The notes below the pieces were generated by a model. It was not told the origin of the DNA. It saw only the letters and a list, made by a program, of their open reading frames with translations, and ran no database searches. The translations under genes were made by a program, and so were the position numbers. A stretch of DNA of 58,219 nucleotides from Thiobacillus sp. GTDB taxonomy: Bacteria > Pseudomonadota > Gammaproteobacteria > Burkholderiales > Thiobacillaceae. The DNA lies in contig JANJXF010000107.1 in the NCBI GenBank assembly GCA_024709165.1, positions 1-58,219 on the forward strand, written 5' to 3'. Shown here piece by piece: positions 35,713-44,872 of the stretch (the stretch's first letter is position 1; each line of letters opens with the position of its first letter).

Positions 35713-36792
35713 ATGCAGGGTCCATTGATCGACACGCTCGTGCGACAGGGTATCGGCCGACGCACCTTTCTCAAGTATTGCGCGACGCTCGCATCGATGA
35801 TGGCGCTGCCGCCGGCGGCCGGGCGCGCGATGGCCGATGCGCTGGCGGCGGCACGGCGGCCATCGGTGATCTGGCTGCCGTTCCAGGAATGCACCGGCTG
35901 CACTGAGTCGATGACGCGATCCCACTCGCCGACCATCGAGGGCATGATCTTCGACATGATCTCGCTCGATTACCACGAGACCTTGATGGCCGCCGCCGGC
36001 CAGCAGGCCGAGGAAGCCCTGCATGCCGCGATGAAGGAGAATTCCGGCAAGTATCTCCTGATCGTCGACGGCTCCATCCCGCTCGGCATTGACGGTGCCT
36101 ATTCCTGCATCGCTGGCCGCACCAACGTCGACCTGCTCAAGGAAGCTGCGGCGGGCGCTGCCGCCATCGTGGCGATGGGCACGTGTGCCGCCTTCGGCGG
36201 CATCCCCAAGGCGAAGCCGAATCCGACCGGCGCGGTAGCCGTTTCCGACATCGTCAAGGACAAGCCCATCGTCAACGTTCCAGGCTGCCCGCCCATTCCG
36301 GTGGTGATGACCGGCGTGCTGGCGCACTATCTCACCTTTGGCAGCCTGCCCGAACTCGACGACAAGCTGCGCCCGACCGCGTTTTACGGCGAAACCATCC
36401 ACGACCGCTGCTACCGGCGACCGTTCTATGACCAGGGCAAGTTCGCCAAGACCTTCGACGACGAGGGCGCACGCAAGGGCTGGTGTCTGTTCGAGCTGGG
36501 CTGCAAGGGGCCGGTGACGCACAACGCCTGCGCCACGACGAAGTGGAACGGCGGCACCTCGTGGCCGGTGGAATCCGGGCATGGCTGCCTGGGCTGCTCC
36601 GAGCCCGATTTCTGGGATGCCGGCGGGTTCTACAAGGCGCTGTCGATGCCGGCCGATCCACTGAAGATGGGGGCCGCGGCGGCCGTTGCCGGTGCGGCGG
36701 CAGGGGTGGCGGTCAGTTTCGCCAATCGCGGCAAGAAGCGTGCGGCGCAGGTCACGCACGAGACGACGACTCTGGCCGATCTGGAGAAATGA
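35713..36792 (+). CDS. hynS: [NiFe] hydrogenase small subunit, Tat-exported
   Basis: A 359-residue electron-transfer subunit carrying three Fe-S clusters. ATG 35713 follows GGGAGGCAGGC; the track start is an upstream TTG. The Tat signal has 'GRRTFLKYCATLASMM'. Cluster ligands are in 'QECTGCTESM', 'MGTCAAFGGI', 'VPGCPPIP', 'IHDRCYRR', 'CLFELGCKGP' and 'GCLGCSEPDFWD'. A C-terminal hydrophobic helix ('AAAAVAGAAAGVAVSF') can anchor it in the membrane. The Isp genes follow it directly, the group 1e layout. Confidence 0.96.
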   Translation: MQGPLIDTLVRQGIGRRTFLKYCATLASMMALPPAAGRAMADALAAARRPSVIWLPFQECTGCTESMTRSHSPTIEGMIFDMISLDYHETLMAAAGQQAEEALHAAMKENSGKYLLIVDGSIPLGIDGAYSCIAGRTNVDLLKEAAAGAAAIVAMGTCAAFGGIPKAKPNPTGAVAVSDIVKDKPIVNVPGCPPIPVVMTGVLAHYLTFGSLPELDDKLRPTAFYGETIHDRCYRRPFYDQGKFAKTFDDEGARKGWCLFELGCKGPVTHNACATTKWNGGTSWPVESGHGCLGCSEPDFWDAGGFYKALSMPADPLKMGAAAAVAGAAAGVAVSFANRGKKRAAQVTHETTTLADLEK

Positions 36793-36794
36793 GC

Positions 36795-37454
36795 ATGGAC
36801 GCCTTGGAACTGCTGACCTGGGCGCGTGGCCCGGGGCTCAACATCGCACTGGGTATTTTCGTGCTCGGCGTGGTGTGGCGCCTGATCGAAATCTATTCGC
36901 TGGGGCGCAGGACCGATCTGGCGCCGGCCCGCCAGCACGCTGGCGCATCCGGCCTGCACACCGTGTTGCGCCGCTCGGTTCCGCCACCGGGCATGCTGAG
37001 GAGTTCGCCGGTGAGCTATATCGGCGGATTCGTCTTTCACATCGGGCTGGCGCTGATCGTGTTCCTGTTCGCGCCGCACATCCTGCTGATCCGCGATCTC
37101 ACCGGCCTGTCCTGGCCGGCGTTGCCTTCGCAGTTCATCGACATGGTGACGGTGGTGACGCTGGTGGCGATGGTGGTGGTGCTGGTCGACCGCATCAACA
37201 AGCCGGCCAAACGCTTTCTCAGTACCTTCGGCGACTGGTTCACCTGGGCGGTGACCTTTCTGCCGGTACTGACCGGATGGATGGCCGTGCAGCATCTGTT
37301 GCTGCCGTACACGCTGATGCTCGCGCTGCACATCCTGTCGGTGGAACTGCTGCTGGTGGTGCTGCCATTTACCAAGCTGATCCACGCCTTCACCCTGTTC
37401 GGCTCGCGCTGGTATGCCGGCCGGATCAATGCGCACAAGGGGGTGCCGGTATGA
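36795..37454 (+). CDS. isp1: Isp1: membrane cytochrome b-type hydrogenase partner
   Basis: A 219-residue membrane protein resembling NarI, DsrM and HdrE. ATG 36795 has GGAG at ideal spacing; ATG 36789 overlapping the hynS stop is an alternative. About five helices are seen, with candidate heme histidines in 'GGFVFHIGLALIVFLF' and 'LALHILSVELLLVVLP' plus 'FTKLIHAFTLF'. In Isp-type hydrogenases it is thought to pass electrons between the small subunit and quinone or Isp2. The stop overlaps isp2 by 4 bp. Confidence 0.9.
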   Translation: MDALELLTWARGPGLNIALGIFVLGVVWRLIEIYSLGRRTDLAPARQHAGASGLHTVLRRSVPPPGMLRSSPVSYIGGFVFHIGLALIVFLFAPHILLIRDLTGLSWPALPSQFIDMVTVVTLVAMVVVLVDRINKPAKRFLSTFGDWFTWAVTFLPVLTGWMAVQHLLLPYTLMLALHILSVELLLVVLPFTKLIHAFTLFGSRWYAGRINAHKGVPV

Positions 37455-38713
37455 CTGCCACGCTGGAAAGAGGGCTGCACGCCCTCAAGGAAGTCATCGA
37501 TGCGCCCATCGCCAGTTATTTCAGCAGTTGCGTGCATTGCGGCCTGTGTGCCGAGGCCTGCCTGTTCTATACGGAAACGGGTGACCCTCGCTATACGCCG
37601 ATCCACAAACTCGAGCCGCTGCGCCGCGTGTACGAGCAGGAATACACTCTGCTGGGGCGCCTGAAGAAGGGGCTGGGGCTGTCGAAGCCCGTGACCGATG
37701 CCGAACTCGATGCCTGGCAGGATCTGGTCTACGACAGTTGCACGATGTGCGGGCGCTGCTCGCTGGTGTGCCCGGTCGGCAACGACATCGTCTACATGGT
37801 ACGCAAGCTGCGCGAGGGCATGGCAGCGTCCGGGCACGTGCCCGACGGCATCCGCAACGCGACCCGACGCACGGTGGAAATCGGCGGGCCGATGGGCCTG
37901 AAGTGGCCGGCGGTCGCCAACGTCATCCGCAAGGTGGAAGAAGCCACCGGCCTGAAGGTTCCGGTGGATCAAGCCGGCGCCGACTATCTCGTCCTGCTGT
38001 CGTCGATGGAGATCGTCAACTACCCCGAATACATCGAGGCGCTGGCGAAAATCTTCCACAAGGCGGGGATCAGCTTCACGGTCGCTTCCGATGCCTTCGA
38101 GGCGACCAATGCCGGCATCCAGATCGGCAACTCGGACCTTGCGAAAGTGATCGTGTCGCGCATCGTCGACGCCGCCGAACGCCTGAAGGTGAAGCGCGTC
38201 CTGTCGCCCGAATGCGGCCACGCCTACATGGCGATCCGTTGGGAAGGACCGAACCTGATCGGCCGCCCGTATGCCTTCGAGGTGGTGCACGTGCTGGAAC
38301 TGCTCGACGAGCTGCGCGGCAAGGGCATGCTGAAGATGAAGAGCAAGATCAAGGATCCGCTCATCCTGCACGACCCCTGCCAGATCGTGCGTCGTGGCGG
38401 CGTGCTGCAAGCGCCGGAGCCACTGATCCAGGAGGTGGCGGAGCGCTACATCCCCATCGCCGACAAGCAGAAATGGAACTGGTGCTGCGGCGGGGGCGGC
38501 GGGGCGTCGGCCATTCACACCGAGGAGGCCGAGGCGTTGCGTGCCAAGGCCTTCCAGGTGAAGAAGCGCCAGATCGAATCGACGGGCGTCAACACCATGG
38601 TGACGTTCTGCGCCAATTGCCGCATCGTGATCGAGGAAGGCTTCGACCACTACCAAATGGATACCCGGCTGCTCGGCCTGACCGAGCTGCTGGCCGAGCA
38701 TCTGGAGGAATGA
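37451..38713 (+). CDS. isp2: Isp2: HdrD/DsrK-like iron-sulfur protein
   Basis: A 420-residue cytoplasmic protein. Two [4Fe-4S] motifs lie near the N-terminus: 'SSCVHCGLCAEACLF' and 'SCTMCGRCSLVCPV'. Two CCG domains follow, the first with 'LSPECGHAYMAI' and 'HDPCQIVRRGG', the second with 'WNWCCGGGGGASA' and 'TFCANCRIV'. This is the heterodisulfide-reductase subunit D/DsrK architecture. Together with Isp1 it suggests electrons may go to a thiol/disulfide or sulfur-type partner as well as quinone. It lies 4 bp before hynL. Confidence 0.92.
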   Translation: MTATLERGLHALKEVIDAPIASYFSSCVHCGLCAEACLFYTETGDPRYTPIHKLEPLRRVYEQEYTLLGRLKKGLGLSKPVTDAELDAWQDLVYDSCTMCGRCSLVCPVGNDIVYMVRKLREGMAASGHVPDGIRNATRRTVEIGGPMGLKWPAVANVIRKVEEATGLKVPVDQAGADYLVLLSSMEIVNYPEYIEALAKIFHKAGISFTVASDAFEATNAGIQIGNSDLAKVIVSRIVDAAERLKVKRVLSPECGHAYMAIRWEGPNLIGRPYAFEVVHVLELLDELRGKGMLKMKSKIKDPLILHDPCQIVRRGGVLQAPEPLIQEVAERYIPIADKQKWNWCCGGGGGASAIHTEEAEALRAKAFQVKKRQIESTGVNTMVTFCANCRIVIEEGFDHYQMDTRLLGLTELLAEHLEE

Positions 38714-38717
38714 ACCC

Positions 38718-40511
38718 ATGAGCAGCACTGCAGAACGCGTCGTCGTCGACCCCATTACGCGCATCGAGGGCCATCTGCGCATCGAGGCGCAGACCGACGA
38801 CAGTGGCCGCATCACCGAAGCCTATTCGGCGGGGACCATGGTGCGCGGCATCGAGATCATCTTGCGCGGACGTGACCCGCGCGATGCCTGGGCGTTTGCC
38901 CAGCGCATCTGCGGCGTCTGCACCCTCGTGCACGGCATGGCGTCGGTGCGCGCGGTGGAGGATGCGCTGCACCGTGCCATCCCCGACTACCGCATTCCGC
39001 ACAACGCCGAACTGATCCGCAACCTGATGATCGCGGCGCAGTTCGTGCACGATCACGTCATGCACTTCTATCACCTGCATGCACTCGACTGGGTCGACGT
39101 CGTGTCGGCGCTCAAAGCCGACCCCAAGGCCACCTCGGCGCTGGCGCAAAGCCTGTCGAGTTACCCGAAGTCGTCGCCGGGCTATTTCGCCGACGTGCAG
39201 AAGAAGGTCAAGACCTTCGTCGAGCAGGGCCAGCTCGGCATCTTCTCCAATGCCTACTGGGGCCATCCCGCCTACAAGCTGCCGCCGGAAGCCAACCTGA
39301 TGGCGGTGGCGCACTATCTGGATGCACTGGCGTGGCAGCGCGAAGCGGTCAAGCTGCATGCCATTTTCGGCGGCAAGAACCCGCACCCCAACTTCGTCGT
39401 CGGCGGCGTGCCGTCGGCCATCTCGGTGCACACCGGGGGCGGGCACGGCAAGGGGCCGCACTACCGGGGCGGCCAGGACGCCACCTCGCTCAACATGGTG
39501 GGCTTGCAGACGGTGCAGAACGTCATCCGCCAGATGCGCGATTTCGTCGATCAGGTGTATCTCCCCGACATTCTCGCCATCGCGGGCTTTTACAAGGACT
39601 GGGGATCGCGTGGCGAGGGGCTGGGCAACTTCCTGTCTTTCGGCGATCTGCCGTCGAAAACGTTCTGGGACACCGACAGCTATATGATCCCGCGCGGGGT
39701 GGTGCTCGGACGCGACCTTTCGACGCTGCACCCCATCGATCTCGATGCCGACGCCGAGATCCAGGAGTTCGTCAGCCATTCCTGGTACAAGTACAGCCAG
39801 GGCGATGCGACCGGCCTGCATCCGTTCAAGGGCGAGACCGAGCTCGCCTACAGCGGCCCGAAGCCGCCGTACAAGCACCTCGACGTCGAGAAGAAATACT
39901 CCTGGCTGAAGTCGCCGCGCTGGCAGGGCAAGGCCATGGAGGTCGGGCCGCTCGCACGCGTCCTGGTGATGGTGGCCGCGGGCAACGCGCAGGCCAAGGA
40001 ACTTGTCGATCACACGCTGAAGACACTGGATGTGCCGATCGAGGCGCTGTTCTCCACGCTCGGACGCACCGCGGCGCGTGCGCTGGAATCGAAGATTCTC
40101 GCCGACGCCATGCAGGGCTGGTTCGATGCACTCATGGCCAACATCAAGGCGGGCGATCTCCGAACGTTCAACGATCAGTACTGGGATCCCTCGACCTGGC
40201 CAAAGCACATGCAGGGCGTCGGTCTGCAGGAAGCATCGCGTGGGGGCCTTTCGCACTGGCTCGTGGTCGACGACGGCAGGATCACCAACTATCAGGCGGT
40301 GGTGCCGACCACCTGGAACGCCGGCCCGCGTGACGCCAACGGACAGCCCGGTGCCTACGAGGCGGCGCTGCAGCACAACCATGTGCTGCACGACCCCAAA
40401 CAGCCCATCGAGATCCTGCGCACCGTGCATTCCTTCGATCCCTGTCTTGCGTGCGCGGTGCACGTAACCGACCCGGATGGTGAGGAACTGATCGAGGTCA
40501 AGGTTCGTTGA
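38718..40511 (+). CDS. hynL: [NiFe] hydrogenase large subunit
   Basis: A 597-residue catalytic subunit. Ni ligands are in L1 'FAQRICGVCTLVHGMAS' and L2 'FDPCLACAVH'. The 15-residue tail after H582 ('VTDPDGEELIEVKVR') should be removed by the protease at 34803. 'DPITRIEGHLRIE' is the conserved N-terminal L0 block. Activity requires the Hyp proteins encoded divergently. Being in an operon with Isp1/Isp2 places it in group 1e by layout. Confidence 0.96.
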   Translation: MSSTAERVVVDPITRIEGHLRIEAQTDDSGRITEAYSAGTMVRGIEIILRGRDPRDAWAFAQRICGVCTLVHGMASVRAVEDALHRAIPDYRIPHNAELIRNLMIAAQFVHDHVMHFYHLHALDWVDVVSALKADPKATSALAQSLSSYPKSSPGYFADVQKKVKTFVEQGQLGIFSNAYWGHPAYKLPPEANLMAVAHYLDALAWQREAVKLHAIFGGKNPHPNFVVGGVPSAISVHTGGGHGKGPHYRGGQDATSLNMVGLQTVQNVIRQMRDFVDQVYLPDILAIAGFYKDWGSRGEGLGNFLSFGDLPSKTFWDTDSYMIPRGVVLGRDLSTLHPIDLDADAEIQEFVSHSWYKYSQGDATGLHPFKGETELAYSGPKPPYKHLDVEKKYSWLKSPRWQGKAMEVGPLARVLVMVAAGNAQAKELVDHTLKTLDVPIEALFSTLGRTAARALESKILADAMQGWFDALMANIKAGDLRTFNDQYWDPSTWPKHMQGVGLQEASRGGLSHWLVVDDGRITNYQAVVPTTWNAGPRDANGQPGAYEAALQHNHVLHDPKQPIEILRTVHSFDPCLACAVHVTDPDGEELIEVKVR

Positions 40512-40543
40512 ATATCATGTCTTACTCTTTCGGAGCCCATGTC

Positions 40544-41122
40544 ATGCCCATGATCCGCCGTCTTCGCCCCGCTGTGGCAGCGGGCCTTGCCCTCGCTGCC
40601 GGCAGTGCCGCGGCACACACCGGCGAGCACTCGATTTCCGGTTTCGCCAGCGGGTTCACCCATCCTTTCGCCGGCCTCGACCATCTGCTTGCCATGGTGG
40701 CGGTCGGCCTGTGGGCCGTAAAACAGGGCGGTCGCGCGCTGTGGGCCGTGCCCACAGCTTTCGTTCTTGCCATGGTTGCGGGCGGCGTGCTTGCAGGATG
40801 GGGCGGGGCGCCGCTGCCCCATCTCGAGACCGGCATCGCGGCGTCCGTGCTCGTGCTCGGCCTCGCCGTCCTGATGCGGCGGCAGATTCCGGTCACGCTG
40901 GGTGCCGCGGTGGCGGCGGGCTTTGCATTGTTTCATGGCTATGCCCACGGTTTGGAGATGCCGCAAGCTGCGGCACCCGCGCTGTACGGCCTCGGTTTCG
41001 TGACGGCCACCGCCACGCTGCACGCGGCTGGCATCGCCGGCGCGCTGTTCGGGAGGCAGGCGATCCACTTCGCCGGCGCAGTCATTGCCGCGAGCGGCGC
41101 GGCGCTGCTCTGGCTGGCCTGA
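40544..41122 (+). CDS. hupE: HupE/UreJ family membrane protein (Ni transport)
   Basis: A 192-residue membrane protein with a cleavable-looking signal ('RPAVAAGLALAAGSAAAHTG') and about six helices. The Ni-binding signature is 'GFTHPFAGLDHLLAMVAVG', with another histidine motif 'LFHGYAHGLEMP'. ATG 40544 has GGAG eight bases upstream; TTG 40508 and ATG 40517 are alternatives. HupE proteins move Ni for hydrogenase. It ends 9 bp before the first ATPase gene, so both systems may share a transcript. Confidence 0.92.
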   Translation: MPMIRRLRPAVAAGLALAAGSAAAHTGEHSISGFASGFTHPFAGLDHLLAMVAVGLWAVKQGGRALWAVPTAFVLAMVAGGVLAGWGGAPLPHLETGIAASVLVLGLAVLMRRQIPVTLGAAVAAGFALFHGYAHGLEMPQAAAPALYGLGFVTATATLHAAGIAGALFGRQAIHFAGAVIAASGAALLWLA

Positions 41123-41131
41123 CTCACCCCG

Positions 41132-41449
41132 ATGGACGAACCTCTGCGGCGGCTCCTGGAGGCCGAGACGCGCGCACAGGCGGTGGTCGACGCCGCCCGC
41201 CACGAGCGCGAAGCCATCGTCGAGGCGGCGCTGGCGGCGGCACACGATGCAGAGGCGCGCTTCGAAACGGGCCGCGCAGCGCTGCGCGTGCCCTTCATCG
41301 ACGATGCGCGCGCGCGCGCCGAGCAGGCGATCGGCGAACTCGCGCGCAAGTACGGCGAGCGCCAACGCATGCTGCGCGAACTGGCCGCCCGCCACGAACG
41401 CGAAGCGGCCGACGCAGCACTGGCCCTGTTGCTCGATCCCGCTGCATGA
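41132..41449 (+). CDS. V-type ATPase peripheral-stalk-like subunit (G/H)
   Basis: A 105-residue alanine/arginine/glutamate-rich protein predicted to be almost entirely coiled coil ('LEAETRAQAVVDAARHER' onward). Position at the head of the V-ATPase operon and composition match the G (AtpH) peripheral stalk that pairs with subunit E. Sequence similarity is weak because such helices diverge quickly. Its stop overlaps the next start by 4 bp. Confidence rests on context. Confidence 0.75.
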   Translation: MDEPLRRLLEAETRAQAVVDAARHEREAIVEAALAAAHDAEARFETGRAALRVPFIDDARARAEQAIGELARKYGERQRMLRELAARHEREAADAALALLLDPAA

Positions 41450-42486
41450 GGTCTGCATCCGCCGACGCCTATCTCAATACCCGCGTCAGTCTGTTCGCCG
41501 GACGTCTGTGGCCGGACGCCGCGCTCGACGCGCTGATTGCCGCCGATGAGAGCGTGGTCACCGGCGAACTCGCGCACAAGGGACTGACGACGCTCGCGCC
41601 GCAGGGCGAACAGGCCGGTGGTTCGCTGGAGCAGCGCATCGTCGCGCAGGTTCTCGACGAGACGCGCGTGCTCATCCGCCCGCTCGCCGGCGGCGCGCGC
41701 GATTTTCTCTCCTTCTGGACCGCGCGCTTCGAGATGTCCAACGTGAAGACGCTGCTGCGCAGCAAGATGAACGGCGAGCGCGCCGCCGTGGCGCTCGCGC
41801 GCCTCACGCCGATGGGGGCGTTCGGCCGCCTCGACGGGGAGGCGCTCGCGCACGCCGAGGATACCGGCGAACTGCTGCGACGCCTGGAAGCGGGGCCGTA
41901 TGCCGCCATCGTGCGGCACGCGAGACGTGCTTTCGAGCAGAGCCGCGACCCCTTCGTCCTCGATGCCGCGCTCGACAAGGGCTACTACGAAGGGCTGGTG
42001 GCACGCGCACAGCCACTGGAAACGCGCCTCGGGGCACCGCTGCGCGGCCTCATGGCGGCACTCGTCGATCGCATCAATCTGGTGTGGCTGCTGCGCTACC
42101 GCTTCAACTACAGCCTGCCGCCGGCGCAGGTGTATTACCTGCTGATCGGTGCGCGCTACGACCTTCCCGCCGCCCGTCTGCGCGAACTCGCGCAACTTGG
42201 CAGCCTGCCGGCGGTGCTCGACGCGCTGCCGGCACCCTGGCGCGCGCGGCTGGCCGGCGCCCTCGACATTCCCGCGGTGTTTGCACGCATGGAGCGGGCG
42301 GGGGCCGAATACGCGCTGCACGTGCTGCGCTCCGATGCCCCCCCCCTTGCGCGCGCCTTCGCCTACCTGATCCTGCGCGAACGCGATCTGCGTGCGCTGC
42401 GCGCCGTGTTGCGCGGCCGCCGTCTTGGCCTTGGCGCCGCGGCTGTTCGTCTCGCGCTGCAGCGGTCGCCGGAGAGTCTGCACTGA
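41446..42486 (+). CDS. ntpC: V-type ATPase subunit C
   Basis: A 346-residue helical subunit (V0D/AC39 family) that connects the central stalk to the membrane ring. ATG 41446 overlaps the previous stop. Family blocks: 'AYLNTRVSLFAGRLW', 'EMSNVKTLLRSKMNG', 'ALDKGYYEGLV' and 'VDRINLVWLLRYRFNYSL'. The arginine-rich C-terminus is typical. It is 1 bp from the subunit I gene. Confidence 0.9.
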   Translation: MRSASADAYLNTRVSLFAGRLWPDAALDALIAADESVVTGELAHKGLTTLAPQGEQAGGSLEQRIVAQVLDETRVLIRPLAGGARDFLSFWTARFEMSNVKTLLRSKMNGERAAVALARLTPMGAFGRLDGEALAHAEDTGELLRRLEAGPYAAIVRHARRAFEQSRDPFVLDAALDKGYYEGLVARAQPLETRLGAPLRGLMAALVDRINLVWLLRYRFNYSLPPAQVYYLLIGARYDLPAARLRELAQLGSLPAVLDALPAPWRARLAGALDIPAVFARMERAGAEYALHVLRSDAPPLARAFAYLILRERDLRALRAVLRGRRLGLGAAAVRLALQRSPESLH

Positions 42487-42487
42487 C

Positions 42488-44380
42488 ATGCTGCGCCCCG
42501 AGCCTCTCTATCGCATCCAGCTCGTGCTGCTCGCGTCCGAGGCGCAGGACGCCGCACTCGCGCTGGCCCGCTTCGGTGCTTTCAGCCCTGCGCCCGGCGG
42601 CGCTGATGCACTGGCGCAGACCCCGGCCGCGGCCTATCGCGAAGCCTGGCTGGAAGCCGAGGCTCGCCTGGCGAAGCTCCTCGCGCAGTGCGGCGACACC
42701 GGCGCGCTCGAATTGCCGGCCGACGCGGAAGCGCCCTCGCTGGCGGATCTGGAGGAACTCAACGCCTGGCTGCAGGGCGTGTGGACCGCCTGTCTCGATT
42801 GCCATGACGCGACCCAGCGCCTCGATGAGACACATATCCGTCTCGCCGCGCTGGAGGATACGCTCGCCCGCCTGGAGCGCCTCGACCTCGATCTCGGACG
42901 TCTGCTGCGTCCCGACAGTCTGCTCGCGGTTCGGCTCGGCAGCCTGCCTGCGGACAACGTGCGGCGTCTGAACGAAGCGCTGGCGCTGAGCGGCCATGTG
43001 CTGTCGCGCTTCGACCAGTCGGGCGACCAGGTTTACGCGGTGATCGCCGGGCCGCGCGTACGTCATGGCGAAGTGCGCGGCCTGCTTGCGCAGGCGGGCT
43101 GGCGCGAACTGGAACTCCCCGACGAATTGCGCACCCATCCGCGGGCCGCACGCGACTGGCTGGAGCGCACGCGTCGGCAGGTGGAGACGCAAAGTGGCGC
43201 GCAGTGCGAGGTGCTCGACGGACTGCGGGGACGTTTCGGCCCGCGGCTGCACGAAGCGCGGCAGCGTCTGGCGCTGGCGCGTCCGCTCGCCGAGGCCGCA
43301 CGCGCGGGCGTAAGGGGTCAGGGCGGCCTTGCCGCGCTGACCGGCTGGGTGCCGCAACGCCGCCTCGCGGCACTGCGCGCGACGCTCGACGCACGCTTCC
43401 ATGGCCGTTACTGGCTCGATCTGCGCGAACCGGGCCCGCACGACGTCGCCGCCGTCCCGTCGCTGGTGCGCTACCCGCCCTGGCTTGCGCCTTTCGTCCC
43501 GCTGGTCAAGAGTTATGGCGTGCCGCGTTATGGCGAATTCGATCCGGCCTTGCCCTTCGCCTTCGCCTGGCTGCTGCTGTTCGGCGCCATGTTCGGCGAT
43601 GTCGGGCACGGCGCCGTGATCGTTGTTTTGGCGGCCGGACTCGCGCGCCGCCTCGGCCGGATCGCCTGGGTCGGGGCGGCGGCGGGCGCCGCGTCGATGG
43701 TTTTCGGCGTGCTGTATGGCAGCGTGTTCGGTTACGAGACGCTGATCGAGCCGCTGTGGCTGTCTCCGCTGCACGATCCGATCCGCATGCTCACACTCGC
43801 CGTCGGTTTTGGCGTCGGCTTCATCGTCTGCACGCTGCTCGTCAACGCCTGGAACAAGGCGGCCGCCGGGCACGCCGGCGAAGCGTTGTTCGATTCCGGC
43901 GGGCTTGCCGGACTCGCGTTCTATCTGGGCGCGGTTGGCATTGTCGCCAGCCTCGTCGGCGCCGCCGACCTGCTGCCGCAGGCGGCGTGGCTGGCCGTCG
44001 GCGGACTGGCCGTGGTTGCCGCTTTCAAGTGGGCTGAAACACGCACCGCACCCGGCGAACGGATCCTGGTCACCGCCATCGAAACCCTGGAAACCGGCAT
44101 TGGCCTGTTTTCGAATACCCTCTCGTTCATGCGCGTGGCGGCTTTCAGCCTCAACCACGTTGCGCTGGCGCTGGCGGTGTTCACCCTGGCCGGCGGACTC
44201 GGTGCCACGGGACACTGGATCGCTGTTGTGCTGGGCAACGTCGTGATCATTGCCCTCGAAGGCGCCATCGTCGCCATCCAGGCCATGCGCCTGATGTATT
44301 ACGAGGGTTTTTCGCGCTTTTTCAACGGCGACGGGACGGAATTTGTGCCATTGCGGGTGGCGGTGAACGGTGAGCAGTGA
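42488..44380 (+). CDS. ntpI: V-type ATPase subunit I (a-type stator)
   Basis: A 630-residue subunit with a long cytoplasmic coiled N-terminal half and about seven C-terminal helices. ATG 42488 ('MLRPEPLYRIQLVLLAS') is the start. The membrane part begins near 'YGEFDPALPFAFAWLLLFG' and has 'FGDVGHGAVIV', 'TLSFMRVAAFSLNHVAL' and the conserved ion-channel arginine region 'LEGAIVAIQAMRLMYYEGF'. 'FSRFFNGDGTEFVPL' is the usual end; the final 'VAVNGEQ' overlaps a heptad repeat. Confidence 0.95.
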   Translation: MLRPEPLYRIQLVLLASEAQDAALALARFGAFSPAPGGADALAQTPAAAYREAWLEAEARLAKLLAQCGDTGALELPADAEAPSLADLEELNAWLQGVWTACLDCHDATQRLDETHIRLAALEDTLARLERLDLDLGRLLRPDSLLAVRLGSLPADNVRRLNEALALSGHVLSRFDQSGDQVYAVIAGPRVRHGEVRGLLAQAGWRELELPDELRTHPRAARDWLERTRRQVETQSGAQCEVLDGLRGRFGPRLHEARQRLALARPLAEAARAGVRGQGGLAALTGWVPQRRLAALRATLDARFHGRYWLDLREPGPHDVAAVPSLVRYPPWLAPFVPLVKSYGVPRYGEFDPALPFAFAWLLLFGAMFGDVGHGAVIVVLAAGLARRLGRIAWVGAAAGAASMVFGVLYGSVFGYETLIEPLWLSPLHDPIRMLTLAVGFGVGFIVCTLLVNAWNKAAAGHAGEALFDSGGLAGLAFYLGAVGIVASLVGAADLLPQAAWLAVGGLAVVAAFKWAETRTAPGERILVTAIETLETGIGLFSNTLSFMRVAAFSLNHVALALAVFTLAGGLGATGHWIAVVLGNVVIIALEGAIVAIQAMRLMYYEGFSRFFNGDGTEFVPLRVAVNGEQ

Positions 44381-44388
44381 ACGGTGGG
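44361..44388. repeat. Heptad repeat at the subunit I/K junction
   Basis: CGGTGAA-CGGTGAG-CAGTGAA-CGGTGGG repeats with a 7-base period. It covers the subunit I stop codon. Only one arm is present. Confidence 0.65.
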
Positions 44389-44440
44389 AATGGGGACGCG
44401 CATTGGCCGCTGCCCGTTCTTCAATACAAGGGAGAAAATC

Positions 44441-44872
44441 ATGATGGGGCTGGTCGGAGTGTTGGCGCTGCCGGTGGTGGCGACGCTGGGTGTCGGAGTG
44501 TGGATGGAGCTCAAGCCGCGGCCGTCGACGGCGCGCTGGCTGCGTGGCGGCCTGCTGGCCAACCTGCTGCTGTTCGCCGTGACGCTCGCAACGGTGATGG
44601 GACTGGGCGTGCAGGAAGTCCTGGCCGCGGAACCGGTGGCGGCGGCGGACATTTCGCTGGGCCGCGGGCTCGCCCTGCTCGGCATCGGCCTGCCGACGGG
44701 GCTCGCCGCCATCGCCGCGGCGCTGGCGCTGGGGCCGATCGGTTCGGCTTCGCTTGCCGTCATCGCCGAGAAGCCCGAGATGTTCGGCCGTACACTCATT
44801 TACCTGGGCCTCGCGGAAGGGGTGGCGATCTACGGCCTGGTGATGTCCATTCTCCTGCTGGACAAGATTTGA
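44441..44872 (+). CDS. ntpK: V-type ATPase subunit K (membrane rotor)
   Basis: A 143-residue proteolipid. ATG 44441 follows AAGGGAGAAAATC. Four hydrophobic segments are seen. The last two form the classic rotor hairpin ('GLAAIAAALALGPIGSAS' and 'LAEGVAIYGLVMSILLL') with carboxylate E126; the first two lack an obvious second carboxylate. One carboxylate per four helices would lower ions per ATP, a trait of pumps rather than synthases. Ion choice (H+ or Na+) cannot be read. Its stop shares a base with the next ATG. Confidence 0.92.
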   Translation: MMGLVGVLALPVVATLGVGVWMELKPRPSTARWLRGGLLANLLLFAVTLATVMGLGVQEVLAAEPVAAADISLGRGLALLGIGLPTGLAAIAAALALGPIGSASLAVIAEKPEMFGRTLIYLGLAEGVAIYGLVMSILLLDKI

